Part shown: piece by piece, positions 12,203 to 22,151 of the stretch
Layout: each line of letters starts with the position of its first letter
How positions within the stretch are numbered: position 1 is the first letter of the stretch
Assembly (NCBI GenBank): GCA_964019425.1
Contig: OZ025783.1
Location: 1,116,001-1,180,000, forward strand
Direction of reading: 5' to 3'
DNA: 64,000 nt
From: Flectonema sp. DT1601
Taxonomy: Eukaryota; Euglenozoa; Diplonemea; Diplonemida; Diplonemidae
The notes under the pieces: model-generated
What the model was told of the DNA's origin: nothing
Database searches by the model: none
The model's input: only the letters and a program-made list of their open reading frames with translations
Made by a program: the position numbers and the translations under genes

Positions 12203-14339
12203 CGTTCTTCTCAAACAATTCAAGATAACATCATCCACGTTGAAGTGTTCGGAATGCGGATGTGAATCTTGTCTGCGAAAGATTGTCGGAAGAAAGAATA
12301 TAAGAAAACATTCCACAACCTTTCGGTGCGGACTTTATGAATGTAATGTAAAAGGAAAAAAAAAAAAAAATGATTCAAAGGTTTGAAATTTAGTGTGTAC
12401 ATGAATTAACAACCGCAAGAATGCGAATCCTCAAAAGCCTTGATAGACGGGAAATAATTCCTTCCCCCGACCACTGAGCTTCGAGTCCTTCGCAAATTTC
12501 CGACATTTGATTTGATAAGCAAGAACAAGGCTCCCTCAAACAACTCGAGCAACAGAGGCAAGAAGCAATGTATTTAGGAATCCTCAACAAAACGTTAGGG
12601 ATGGGTGCTCCTTGCCAATTACCCAGTTTTTTCTGATAACGATACTTATTTCGGAACTCACTCCTTTTTAGGAGCTACTTAGTTGTACAAAAATTAAAAA
12701 AAAAGATAAAAAAAAAGGAATGAAAAAATCGCATTTTTAATTTCTTGTAACAAACGAAGAAATGTTTCGAATTTGTTGAAATAAAAAGAAATTTTCGCCA
12801 TTGGGGGGTGCCTGATAATGTCATTCTTAAAGATTGAACCTCCCTCGCTCGAGGCTACTGAGAACTTTTATTAACCATTGCGGGTCGAAATAACACTCAT
12901 ATGAATAATTACTCTCTTCGAAAAGTACGAAAACTTCGAAAGTTCTAAGTTTCATACGATGCAGGTATAAAATGCTGCCGCTCCACGAACCAAAACTGGG
13001 ACACAACAGTTATGATGTTATTGTGTTGCTAAGAATACAAATAGCAAGTCTCTCAAGTACCTGATCAACTATTTTCAGAACGATGACAATGAAATCATTG
13101 GATCCCCCTGGCGAAAATCTCAAAAAAAAAAAAAAAAGTTTAAAAAAACCATTCACAAGCAAGACTTTGATGATTTAAAATAATATTTTTAAACAAAAAG
13201 GAAGGAAAGACAAGATCAATACTCCAAAGAGATACCTCTAAGGCGTTATCGAGAATTAACTTAAATTCCTGAACAGAAAAATACTGCGTTGTCAGTAGCA
13301 GTAAAGTGAGCGAGTTGTTTCGATTTGTTTTTTTATTACTGTTAAGCAATTCTATAACATTCAAGGGGGTGCCAATTTTTTTTTTTTTTTTCTTTTCACT
13401 TTTTCCCCCCATAATTACAATATTATGGCGCATCGTTGGCATTCTTTTTAAAAGAAATAGCAATGGGGTAGCATGAATACAGAAAATACGGACAAAGTGA
13501 CGGATGGTGTCCTGCATTACTGTTCAGCGAATCAAGGGAATGACAGCTCGCATAGGAGAAAACAATCACACAGCAGTTTAGCAGATGAAATAATGCTGAA
13601 CCCTCAGAGTGATTGAGAAGACTTCACACGCTGTGAAAATGACTCAAAAAACCTGAAATCATTTTGTGAATTAAAAAGCGCGTATCGAATGTCATCGTAA
13701 CCTACTCCGAGACAACAAACTTTGCCAAGTCTGATGGTGAGACGAATGTTTCCCATTCGAGGTCATTAAGAAATCGTACTTCGAGTCTGTTCAGTTCTTT
13801 TGCTTCCATTCCGAATCTGCTTGCGTAGTAAGAGTTGGTAGCTAAGTCCATGCAGTCGCATTGGTACTTTGTCGCGACAACCAATGCACTTACCAAAATA
13901 CGATGAACTGATAAAGATGTTACTAATAATCCTTTCTTTACAGCTCTCTGAATGTAAAGAGCAGCCATTACGACAACTACGTCTGGTGCCTTCGATGTTC
14001 TCTGCCACCATCTGATCACCTGAAGAATTGGTGACTTTGATGCAGCACGTCCATCGTAGTACGTAACCTCTCTCGGGTTCTCAGCGTTTACTTTATCTCC
14101 AATCTTAGCAAGCTTTGTGAACATTGAAGCAATATCGGTGTCAAGAATGGTCATCGACATTATTATTATGTTTTTTTTTTTTTTTTTTTGAAGTGTGAGT
14201 ACACTGATTCAAACGAATGACGTAATTAGATTGTAAACAGGTCTATCTTCTCATATTTTTTATGACCTCACTTTGAACCACCCCCACAGAAATAATCTTG
14301 TACTGTGAGAGATAATTATAATAAACACGTTAAACTGTA
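12203..14339. repeat. Segmental duplication, copy 2 (contains cyclin gene 2)
   Basis: Collinear with 8690-11668 but about 840 bases shorter, mostly through gaps in the non-coding left part. The conserved island here is at 12458-12511. The cyclin gene and its upstream 180 bases match copy 1 almost base for base, with a small indel close to the presumed leader acceptor. The contrast between old and fresh similarity suggests gene conversion over the cyclin end. Confidence 0.85.
13702..14160 (-). CDS. PHO80/Pcl-type (P/U-type) cyclin, copy 2
   Basis: A single-exon gene of 152 aa, a near-identical paralogue of the cyclin at 11021-11479. By eye only about five bases differ in 459, giving three replacements: Leu to Ile before QVIRWW, Glu to Lys before APDVVVV, and Ser to Arg after YYAS. 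The cyclin-box helices are intact, so both copies look functional. The coding strand again shows a run of 19 A's just before ATAATAATG. An AATCAG site about 50 nt upstream may be a leader splice acceptor. The neighbour at 15442-17073 is an unrelated kinase, so no CDK partner can be read from context. Confidence 0.9.
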   Translation of the reverse strand: MSMTILDTDIASMFTKLAKIGDKVNAENPREVTYYDGRAASKSPILQVIRWWQRTSKAPDVVVVMAALYIQRAVKKGLLVTSLSVHRILVSALVVATKYQCDCMDLATNSYYASRFGMEAKELNRLEVRFLNDLEWETFVSPSDLAKFVVSE

Positions 14340-15441
14340 CTCAGTAGTTACGTATCCCGCAATACTTCATTCAACCTTTTTAAGAGCAATACACAGGCTT
14401 CCAATTAATCACAAAGAGAAGTACAAAGTCTGACAGACCTGAATTATTAATAATTTCTATTTAGCAGGGGGTGGTAGGCTTATTGCCTTAGTGTTTACTT
14501 AGTCGTTTTCGAAATCACAGGTAGCGGTAAGGATTCACATGGAGGCTATCCATGTAAGCAACTCCAATGTCAGACTTCACAACTCTCTTTATGAGTTTAT
14601 ATCCCGTCTTTTCCGGTTGCTAACATGTGTTTGTAGATGAAATCAGGGAAAGCAAAAAAAGAAAAAAAAAATGTATGAAATATATAATAACATGTCTTCC
14701 CTTTTTTATCCTCACAATGTTGTTAATGAGTGTAAAGCAAACGATAGGTCGAAAAGGGATCAAAAAAAAAGAGACAAAATACCTGAAAAAATAAACAGCT
14801 TCAGGGAGAGAACAAAAAGTTACTTAATTTTTTTTTTAAGATAAAGAAAAACAAATCATACTATCCTTATCCGTATCGCCACACAAGGTTAGGAAATGCC
14901 AAGTTTTATCAACATTACGGTGCCATATAAATCCCTACAAGTAAACTAAGACCCGAGGCACTGGCTACCAAGAAACAGAAGAAAAAAGAGGAAAAAAGAG
15001 GGGGAAAAAACGTTCCATCATAGGATGAATACAACCACACAGATAAAAAAGACAAAACAGAATGCAGGAACTATTTTCTTTTTTTTTTTTTTTTTCCCGG
15101 TTGCATAAATACTTTCACTTTTTTCTAATAAAACACTCTGCTATTGACACAACAGTTAGATATGATTATTCCCTCTCAACAATATCAGAAACTTGTACGA
15201 ACAAAGGTACAACAGAAAGAAAAGAAACGGAAAGAAAAAAAAAAACGACAACGATCCGTTGTCTAAATACCGACTACCTCTATATTACTTCGTTCAAGGT
15301 ACCAATGACTACCTCAAAGAATACACTGCCAATGGACTACTAGCAGTGGGAAAAGACTTCTAAATGTTCTTCAATTTGAAATAAAAAGTTTCAGTACCAG
15401 TGCAGTAGGAGCATCCACTAGCACGAAGGTTGATTCTCAGT
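14340..15441. other. Intergenic spacer
   Basis: About 1.1 kb without a supported gene. It carries A- and T-runs and short low-complexity frames only. The right end is the 3' flank of the kinase gene. Confidence 0.6.
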
Positions 15442-17073
15442 TTATAGTTCTTGTGATTCACCACCAGCTCCTCCCAGCGTTGAGGACTTGGTCGGCTTTT
15501 TTCTCCTTGCAATGAACTCCTTCTTTGAAGCTGCAGTCTTTAAGAATCTGTGACTAAGTAAACCTTTCGCAGAACTTCTAAAAGAAGGATTACTTTGAAG
15601 AATGTGTTTTAAAAAAGAGAGACATTGATCACTTCTTTTAGAAACAGGTTGAGGTGGAGGTGAAGATATTATCGCATAGAGTGCTTTCATTTGGGACAAA
15701 TGGATGTTGGGAGGCTCACCGTCAATGAGCTCAAGCAATAGAATACCTAAACTCCAAATATCAGCTTTCTCATCATAAGACTCTCCCCTAATAACTTCTG
15801 GAGCCATCCAGTACGGCGTACCAACAACAGTTTCTCGTTTTCTCCTTCCGTCTGTGAGGTCTGCACCAAAACCGAAATCTGCGAGAGTCAGGATTCCATT
15901 ATTATTCCAAAGTACATTATCTGATTTAATATCTCTGTGTAATAATCCTCTCTCATGAAGGTAGTTGAGTGCATCACAAAGGGTTGCTGCAACATAAGCA
16001 ACGTCCTCATCATTGTAACCAGGATTAGATCCTCCTATTAAGTCAGTTAGTTTACCACCTTCCATGTAAGCCATTGAGATCCAAAGTACATCAGGTTTTG
16101 GTTGATAACAAGAATAAAAATTTATAATATTTGGGTGAGAGGACCCAGCCATGATCCGTATCTCATTTTCCAACGCCGCCATTTCCTTTTCCGGTTTTCT
16201 TATAAATATTTTCTTTAGAGCTACTGTGACGTTATCACTCTTACGCACAGCTCTATAAACTTCACCTTGAGATCCAGCATCAATCTTAATCAAGTCTCTG
16301 TACAGCTGTTCTGGATCTCGAGCTTGAACTAAGTCCTTTAGAGTCTTCCTAGAAATACCAATTGCATCTTTCATCTTTTTTGGATTGATATGGCAGGCAG
16401 CGGATTCGCTGCTTTCACGTCTTTCGATAGCGAAATCTACTACCATTTTTAAGGTTTTTCGGTGAGTTGCGAAGTCCTGAGCTGTGAAGCCCTCCGCTAC
16501 GAGTAACTCCTCCCAAATTGGAGGGAGTCCCTGAAGTCCTAAAGTTGATTGCCCAGTACTATCTTGAGTGACGGACACAACAGATTCTAATGTCGTTGGT
16601 TCGCCTATTGTTACTTTTGGTGAAAACTTTTGAAACATCGAAATCAATTTGTAAACGTCATCTTCTGATGCCGTCAGAAGCATTTCTTTCCATTTATCAT
16701 TAGGTCGTCGTGGTGTTAAAGTTGATACGGATACACATTTCCGCCTGCTTTTTATTTCAAGTGTACTTGTTGAGTCTTTTAGGTAGTAGCAACCAAGTGA
16801 CCGACCCCCTCGCTCGCTGAACCATACGACAAAGTTACCTTTTACTATAAAATAACGTTTATTCCAAGGGCTGACGGGATTAGGTCCCCATTTTGATGCA
16901 ATAAATTCTGCCAGGATCGGCTTTCCTAACTCTGACATTGTGACTCCTCGTAATAGTCGCCTCCATTCTTTATTATCTTCGGGGCATGTTGGTTGATCTA
17001 GTCGACCGTTTCCTCCTCTCTGTGCAGGCGCAGGCTGCTCGTCAAGTCTTCTGATGGCGGCCCTGTGATTCAT
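15442..17073 (-). CDS. PAK-like STE20 serine/threonine kinase with N-terminal PH domain
   Basis: 543 aa in one exon. Residues about 52-148 fit a PH domain (NKRYFIVKGNFVVWFS core). Residues about 153-200 align with the Rac/Cdc42-binding CRIB region: GLPPIWEELL matches the PAK stretch after the CRIB, but the usual His-x-x-His is absent. The kinase domain spans about 257-511 with ATP lysine K287, HRDIKSDN at 379-386, DFG at 399-401 and the STE20 signature GTPYWMAPE. The first Gly of the glycine loop is replaced. It is predicted active, with PH-mediated membrane targeting. GTPase binding is doubtful. The 5' leader has a likely 61-nt intron (17088-17148, GTAACC to CATCAG) with a pyrimidine-rich AG site just before its tiny upstream exon. 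The ATG chosen is the first after that intron. Confidence 0.93.
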   Translation of the reverse strand: MNHRAAIRRLDEQPAPAQRGGNGRLDQPTCPEDNKEWRRLLRGVTMSELGKPILAEFIASKWGPNPVSPWNKRYFIVKGNFVVWFSERGGRSLGCYYLKDSTSTLEIKSRRKCVSVSTLTPRRPNDKWKEMLLTASEDDVYKLISMFQKFSPKVTIGEPTTLESVVSVTQDSTGQSTLGLQGLPPIWEELLVAEGFTAQDFATHRKTLKMVVDFAIERRESSESAACHINPKKMKDAIGISRKTLKDLVQARDPEQLYRDLIKIDAGSQGEVYRAVRKSDNVTVALKKIFIRKPEKEMAALENEIRIMAGSSHPNIINFYSCYQPKPDVLWISMAYMEGGKLTDLIGGSNPGYNDEDVAYVAATLCDALNYLHERGLLHRDIKSDNVLWNNNGILTLADFGFGADLTDGRRKRETVVGTPYWMAPEVIRGESYDEKADIWSLGILLLELIDGEPPNIHLSQMKALYAIISSPPPQPVSKRSDQCLSFLKHILQSNPSFRSSAKGLLSHRFLKTAASKKEFIARRKKPTKSSTLGGAGGESQEL

Positions 17074-17148
17074 TACCCCCCCCCCGCCTGATGAAAGAAT
17101 AATAAATCAGAACAATCAATAATGCACTGTGTACTATGGATAGGTTAC

Positions 17149-19071
17149 CTAAAATTCATCTCTGCTTGAAACAAATAAAAATAAAAACCAAATAAAAACA
17201 GCAAGACAACCAAACAAGGCAAAGACTAACATTAACAATCAAGAAGAGGTTGGGAGGGTGGGCGGAGCGGAGATGCGAAAAAAATTGGGGTAAGCACGTA
17301 TCCTTCGTTTTTTTTTTGTTTTTTTTTTCTTATTGTCTCTTTTTTTTGTTTTTTCCCCTTAGGCTTCCACCTTCTTATGATTTATTTATCTCTTTCTACG
17401 ATATGACTGCTACAAGAACGATTCTAATATAGAGCAGGTCGTTGTACCTACTGGGGATTTATAAAAAAAATGAGAGAAAAAAAAAATTCCAAAATTAAAA
17501 CATTAAAAAGTTTTTTTTGCTTTTTTTTTTTCGTTTTTTTTTTTTTTTCATTGATTTACAACGTGATGCTTCAACGCGTTTTCTTTTTTTTCCTTCATTT
17601 TTTTTTTTTTTTTTTGTACAAAAAAAAATCATCGATTTTGCCACGAATTGCAATAACGAGTTTTTATTTTTTGAGGTGGGGGTGGTGGGAGGTAGGGGGA
17701 AGAAAATAACAGGAGAGCTCTAAATGCGCCCCAAATAACTAAAATAAGTATAAAGTACTGTCTGCAATGTGACACAACTTCGACTTCGCTTAACAAAGCA
17801 CCTTTGCTAAATAAAAACAGTTACAACATACTACTTCAATATATAAATATGTACGTATATGTAATACCTATAAACGAGAAGAAAAAAATATATTTAAAAA
17901 GAAAAGAAAAGAGGAAAAAAAATTGATTTCTTTTTTTTTTTTTTTTTTTTCTTCATCATCAACTAAACAATCTGCCAGGTACAGATCAAAACAAAGTAGA
18001 CCACATAAGACAGCTATCCTTAAGTAATGTAATATAAAAAAAAATAATAAAATAACACGAATAACAAAGGGAATCATGGGGGAGAAGAAAGTAATATAAA
18101 AAAAAAAAATAATTGCATTTTTTTTTTTTTTTTTTTTTTTCTGTGCCAGTCCGCAGCCATAGCTACAAGGCGTCGTGACCAACATTCTAAGGTTCAACTT
18201 ACTGTGGAACCCTTTGACAACAAAAAAATATATAGCATAGAAGAGCAACACAGTCAGCTAGAATATTTAACAAAGAAAAAAAAGAAGAAAAAAAACATGG
18301 TATGGGCTGGGGAGGGAAAACAAGGGGGCACTACAAAACACCCATCTAATATGCAGCAAATTGTTATTCTTTTATCATATTTCTGTTTTGAACATGGAAC
18401 ACGATACCACAGAAAACTAACGCTCTCATAAAAAACCACTCTTCAGAAGAGTCCAAAGTTTTTTTTTTCCCCTTCCCACCTCTGATACAGGAAAATAAAG
18501 GGAAGAAAAATAAAACAAAATAACAATCTCTCTGCCGAGGTTGGCAATAGCAAGAATAAGAGAGCGATTTACATAATATAATTGCAAGGCAAAACTTTTA
18601 GTGCGTATCGCGATGGTTGACGACCAAGATACAATTCGTCGTCAAACACATCACTAATCTCTAAAAAAAAGGAATGCGATGCATAAGATTTATAATTGGA
18701 GCTTTGTTTTTCGTCTCTCTCTTGCTTTTTTTTTTTTTTTTTTTTTTTCTTTTTGAAAGAATTTTGTTTTTTTTTTTTCACAAAGAAAAAATAATAATAA
18801 TAATAATGAGTTCACTACAATCAAAAGGGAAGTAGCCGAGTTCATCTACAACGTGGTGCATTGACATGCGGGAGGGATACAACTTTTTTTTTTTTTTTTC
18901 TTTTTTTTTTTTTAAATTAAATAAAACTGCCTTCAAAAAATGGCTCCGCACAGCCGCAAGCCCAGCAGTCACAAATACCCGCTTACATCCCTCTAAAGAA
19001 GAGCATAATAACAATTTTTACAAGGCTGTTTTTCTACAGTTAAATACAATTGGGTAGTAAGACGACGTCCT
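17149..19071. other. Intergenic spacer rich in long A/T runs
   Basis: About 1.9 kb without a supported gene. It holds many homopolymers (17580-17620, 17931-17950, 18119-18140, 18727-18748, 18883-18912) and a TAA microsatellite near 18790-18806. Frames present are low-complexity Phe/Lys runs and are not convincing. Confidence 0.6.
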
Positions 19072-21681
19072 TTAAGGCTTTGTAGGCTCTCGAGCAGGAG
19101 TCGACTTGGTAGTTGCAGATGATTGGTTAGCGCTCGCTATTTGTCCAGGAGTAGTAGCTGGGTATCTTTTTGGAATGAACAACCGCAGCTTTCCTAGAAA
19201 ACTGTAATGATCAAATTCCTTTGCTCCATAAGCATGACTCGCTAACTCCACGACGATGTTTATAAATTCGAAGAATGAAAGACCAGTTTGACCCTCACGC
19301 ATTTTACTCTTTTTGAGAAACAGCAGTTCCAGTTCTGGCTGTGTTAAGGTTCTGATTTTATCAACCAGATGAGGAGGAATGTCTATATTAAACGAACGAA
19401 GTCCGTACTTCGGCTCAAATCCTGCTGGCAGAGCGTACTCACCATCCGGAACTTCCCTCACTCCCTCGTCACGTTTGTCTGTTAATTTCCGACGAAGATC
19501 AAATGCTTTATTAGTAGCGTAGCTGCTTGTTGGTCTTTCAACAGTTTCATCAACTCTCAGTATCGGTTGTGTCTTCTTATCTTGTCCAAGTTGTTTAAAA
19601 GATCTAATAACTCCACATTCTCTAAAGAATTTACAGAATCTGGTTGCTGACATCTCTCCTTTCTTTAAACCACAAGCCTTGTCGAAACAATCTCTGAGTT
19701 CCTTGTTAAATAGAATGAGATGCTCGTATACTTGAGGATTCTTTGATGGGTAGACTTGTGTGTATTGACCGTTATGTGATTCTTCAAAGACTTTACGATG
19801 ACTTGGTCTCTGGCGGTTTACAAGACCAAAAGTACCGAGTTTTATACTCGTCGTAACTAATGGAACTTTAACAGCTAAATCAATAGGAGAGTCTGCACTC
19901 ACTGAAGGTGATGCATTCACTTCAAGAAGCCATGGCTTTAGGTTATCATCAAACATTACATCAAATCCTAATATTTGAAAACATTTATAATTATCATCTC
20001 CTGGTTTCTGAATTGCCTCCAAGTTCAATTGAATGCTGGGCTGCAATGCCAACATACAGTCGACTACTAATTTATTGACGTCTTCCCAAACTGCATCGGC
20101 GTCATGTCCTTGAGAACGCAGCCAGTTTCTAACACTTTTTAATGTTCTTTTTGAAGCTCCGTCAGCAGCTTCGGTTTCTGTGCCTTGCGAAGGAACGAAG
20201 TTTTCACTGTCCTTGTTGAGAGAGTAGTTAGTAAGGTGCATGTACGCATCATGAATACTGTGAGAATCTAAAGACTTGTATGGAGTAGTAGCAAATCTCG
20301 CTAACCCTTCATCAAACAGGTAGATCTTCAATGGATCAACACACAGGACCAGAACGTATAGTCGAAGATCAAATTTCAACCCATCGATTAATAAAGGTTT
20401 ATCAAGGTACTGTTGGACTACCCAATGAATCTCAGGATTACGTCTTTCTCCCAATAGTTCTGACAGGTCTTGTGTCAAAAAAATACCTGAACCTTGTCTG
20501 CCTTTGCTCGGCTTTACAATCCACGTTTTCTTCTTAGGATCGATTCTGCGTCGTCCCTTTTTTTCTGGAGCCAGGGCCATGATTTCATCCTCATCGCCGG
20601 GAAGGCAGTATGTGGTTGGATAAAATGAAAAATCATCCGGGAAAAGTGCCTGCATTCTGTTCAAGTGGTGCGTGAATAGGACTTTATTACACAAGTCTCG
20701 CATACCAGGGAATCTATTGATTCGCTGTTTCTCATCGACAAGAGTCTTTGCAGCTTCAACTGATAGCGAACGATCAGTCCACAGTAAGTGTGCGGAGTCT
20801 CGTAGGGGAGCAAATTCTAATTTCAAAGTATTAGCAGCTGACAACACAACTGGTTTAGCACTTGAAGGATTGACGTAAATCTTAACGCGTTCCTTTACTC
20901 TTCTTACCTTCCTCTTAGCAACTTTATATTTATGTGATTCCATCACAGATGAGATAGATGGATGTTCCTTAGCATTTGGTGACTTAATTGATTCTCCTTT
21001 TTCCTTTTCGCGTTCATAACGTGCCCGTTCTTGCTCTTTGTCGAAATCTTCTGAAGCAGCGTGTTGGTATGACGATGAAGAAGTAAAGTTCGGAGAACCT
21101 TCCCTCGGCTGTTCTGCTTGCTGCTGTGCAGCTCTCAAGGCGCGTACTGATGACGGAGGAGCAGTTGAAGAAGGGGTCGTGTGACTTCTTACAGCTGACT
21201 GAGATGGAGAGTTTGGAGTTTCCTTTTTATGAATTCTGTTACTGAAGTGAATAGGAGATTTTCTTCTTGTCGCGGGAGTTCGTTTCTCGGTTGACGGGTC
21301 TAGTGTCTCTCCCGAACTGCTTTTCCGGCCCTGCGGTGCCTTCGCCTCCATCTCCGGAGCAGGTGCTGACGCATTAGCTGGCTTCTTCTTTGCTGGAAAC
21401 CTCAAAACTGGTCTTGGTGCTGGTTCTGGTTCATCTTGCTCTTCCTCTTCCTCAACATCACCATAATCCTTGTGAATAACTGGCATGTAGCCACCTCCAC
21501 CTAAGTCACCTTCTTCATCTCTAATAGGCCCATTTAACTTTGATCTACTAGATAGCCAACTCTTAATCTCATTGTCATCATTATTTTGATAAGCTGAAGA
21601 CGTCCTTGTTGCAAGAGTTGGTGGTGGTGGAGGAAAACTTACCGCAGCCATCTGGGTGGGGGGGTGGGGATGCCCAAGCAT
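19072..21681 (-). CDS. Tubulin tyrosine ligase-like (TTLL) protein
   Basis: 869 aa from the ATG at 21681 in one exon. The first 260 or so residues are low complexity, with Pro, Ser and acidic stretches. The TTL domain (about 270-640) shows the ATP-grasp motifs WIVKPSKGRQGSGIFL, KFDLRLYVLV, HLTNYSLNK and the metal-binding end FDDNLKPWLLEVNASPS. TTLLs add glutamate, glycine or tyrosine to tubulin tails. The substrate choice cannot be read here, but the long form fits polyglutamylase-type TTLLs rather than TTL itself. An acceptor-like CATCTACAG lies directly before this ATG, so upstream in-frame codons were excluded. The next in-frame Met, 10 codons later, is an equally plausible start. It suggests a cell with cilia or modified microtubules. 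Confidence 0.9.
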   Translation of the reverse strand: MLGHPHPPTQMAAVSFPPPPPTLATRTSSAYQNNDDNEIKSWLSSRSKLNGPIRDEEGDLGGGGYMPVIHKDYGDVEEEEEQDEPEPAPRPVLRFPAKKKPANASAPAPEMEAKAPQGRKSSSGETLDPSTEKRTPATRRKSPIHFSNRIHKKETPNSPSQSAVRSHTTPSSTAPPSSVRALRAAQQQAEQPREGSPNFTSSSSYQHAASEDFDKEQERARYEREKEKGESIKSPNAKEHPSISSVMESHKYKVAKRKVRRVKERVKIYVNPSSAKPVVLSAANTLKLEFAPLRDSAHLLWTDRSLSVEAAKTLVDEKQRINRFPGMRDLCNKVLFTHHLNRMQALFPDDFSFYPTTYCLPGDEDEIMALAPEKKGRRRIDPKKKTWIVKPSKGRQGSGIFLTQDLSELLGERRNPEIHWVVQQYLDKPLLIDGLKFDLRLYVLVLCVDPLKIYLFDEGLARFATTPYKSLDSHSIHDAYMHLTNYSLNKDSENFVPSQGTETEAADGASKRTLKSVRNWLRSQGHDADAVWEDVNKLVVDCMLALQPSIQLNLEAIQKPGDDNYKCFQILGFDVMFDDNLKPWLLEVNASPSVSADSPIDLAVKVPLVTTSIKLGTFGLVNRQRPSHRKVFEESHNGQYTQVYPSKNPQVYEHLILFNKELRDCFDKACGLKKGEMSATRFCKFFRECGVIRSFKQLGQDKKTQPILRVDETVERPTSSYATNKAFDLRRKLTDKRDEGVREVPDGEYALPAGFEPKYGLRSFNIDIPPHLVDKIRTLTQPELELLFLKKSKMREGQTGLSFFEFINIVVELASHAYGAKEFDHYSFLGKLRLFIPKRYPATTPGQIASANQSSATTKSTPAREPTKP

Positions 21682-22151
21682 GCTGTAGATGAAGTATAAT
21701 ATAAATAGATTATCACACACTATCTTCAGTCCAAGTAGCTGTCGTCAGCTAACCGACTAATTAAGTTATTTAAAGAGATCAGATAGATGACTTCAATTAA
21801 TTATTCACATTATGTTTGAATAGTTCCTATTATTAGAAGTTAGATAAAAGTGTTGATTAAATTAATTACTTCACTTTGAGAACTTCCTCTACTGACCTAC
21901 ACGTTCCGTTGAGAGAAGGTTCGACCCTCCTAACAAGATGGTTACACAGCGGCAATGTATACATACACGCCCCGTCGTGGGTAACGGGATAAGAGGAACA
22001 GATACAGGTATAACGATATTTAGAAATAAAAAGAAAACGGGGAAATCTAATGAGGGATACTAACTATCGCAATGGGATGAATTGCTACTAATGAATTTCT
22101 AAAATCAAGTACTCTCCTCGACATTCACTTTATCGTTTCAGCCAACGGAAA
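21682..22151. other. Intergenic spacer
   Basis: About 470 bases between the 3' end of the DNMT5-like gene and the TTLL start. No gene or repeat is seen apart from the presumed TTLL leader. Confidence 0.6.
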
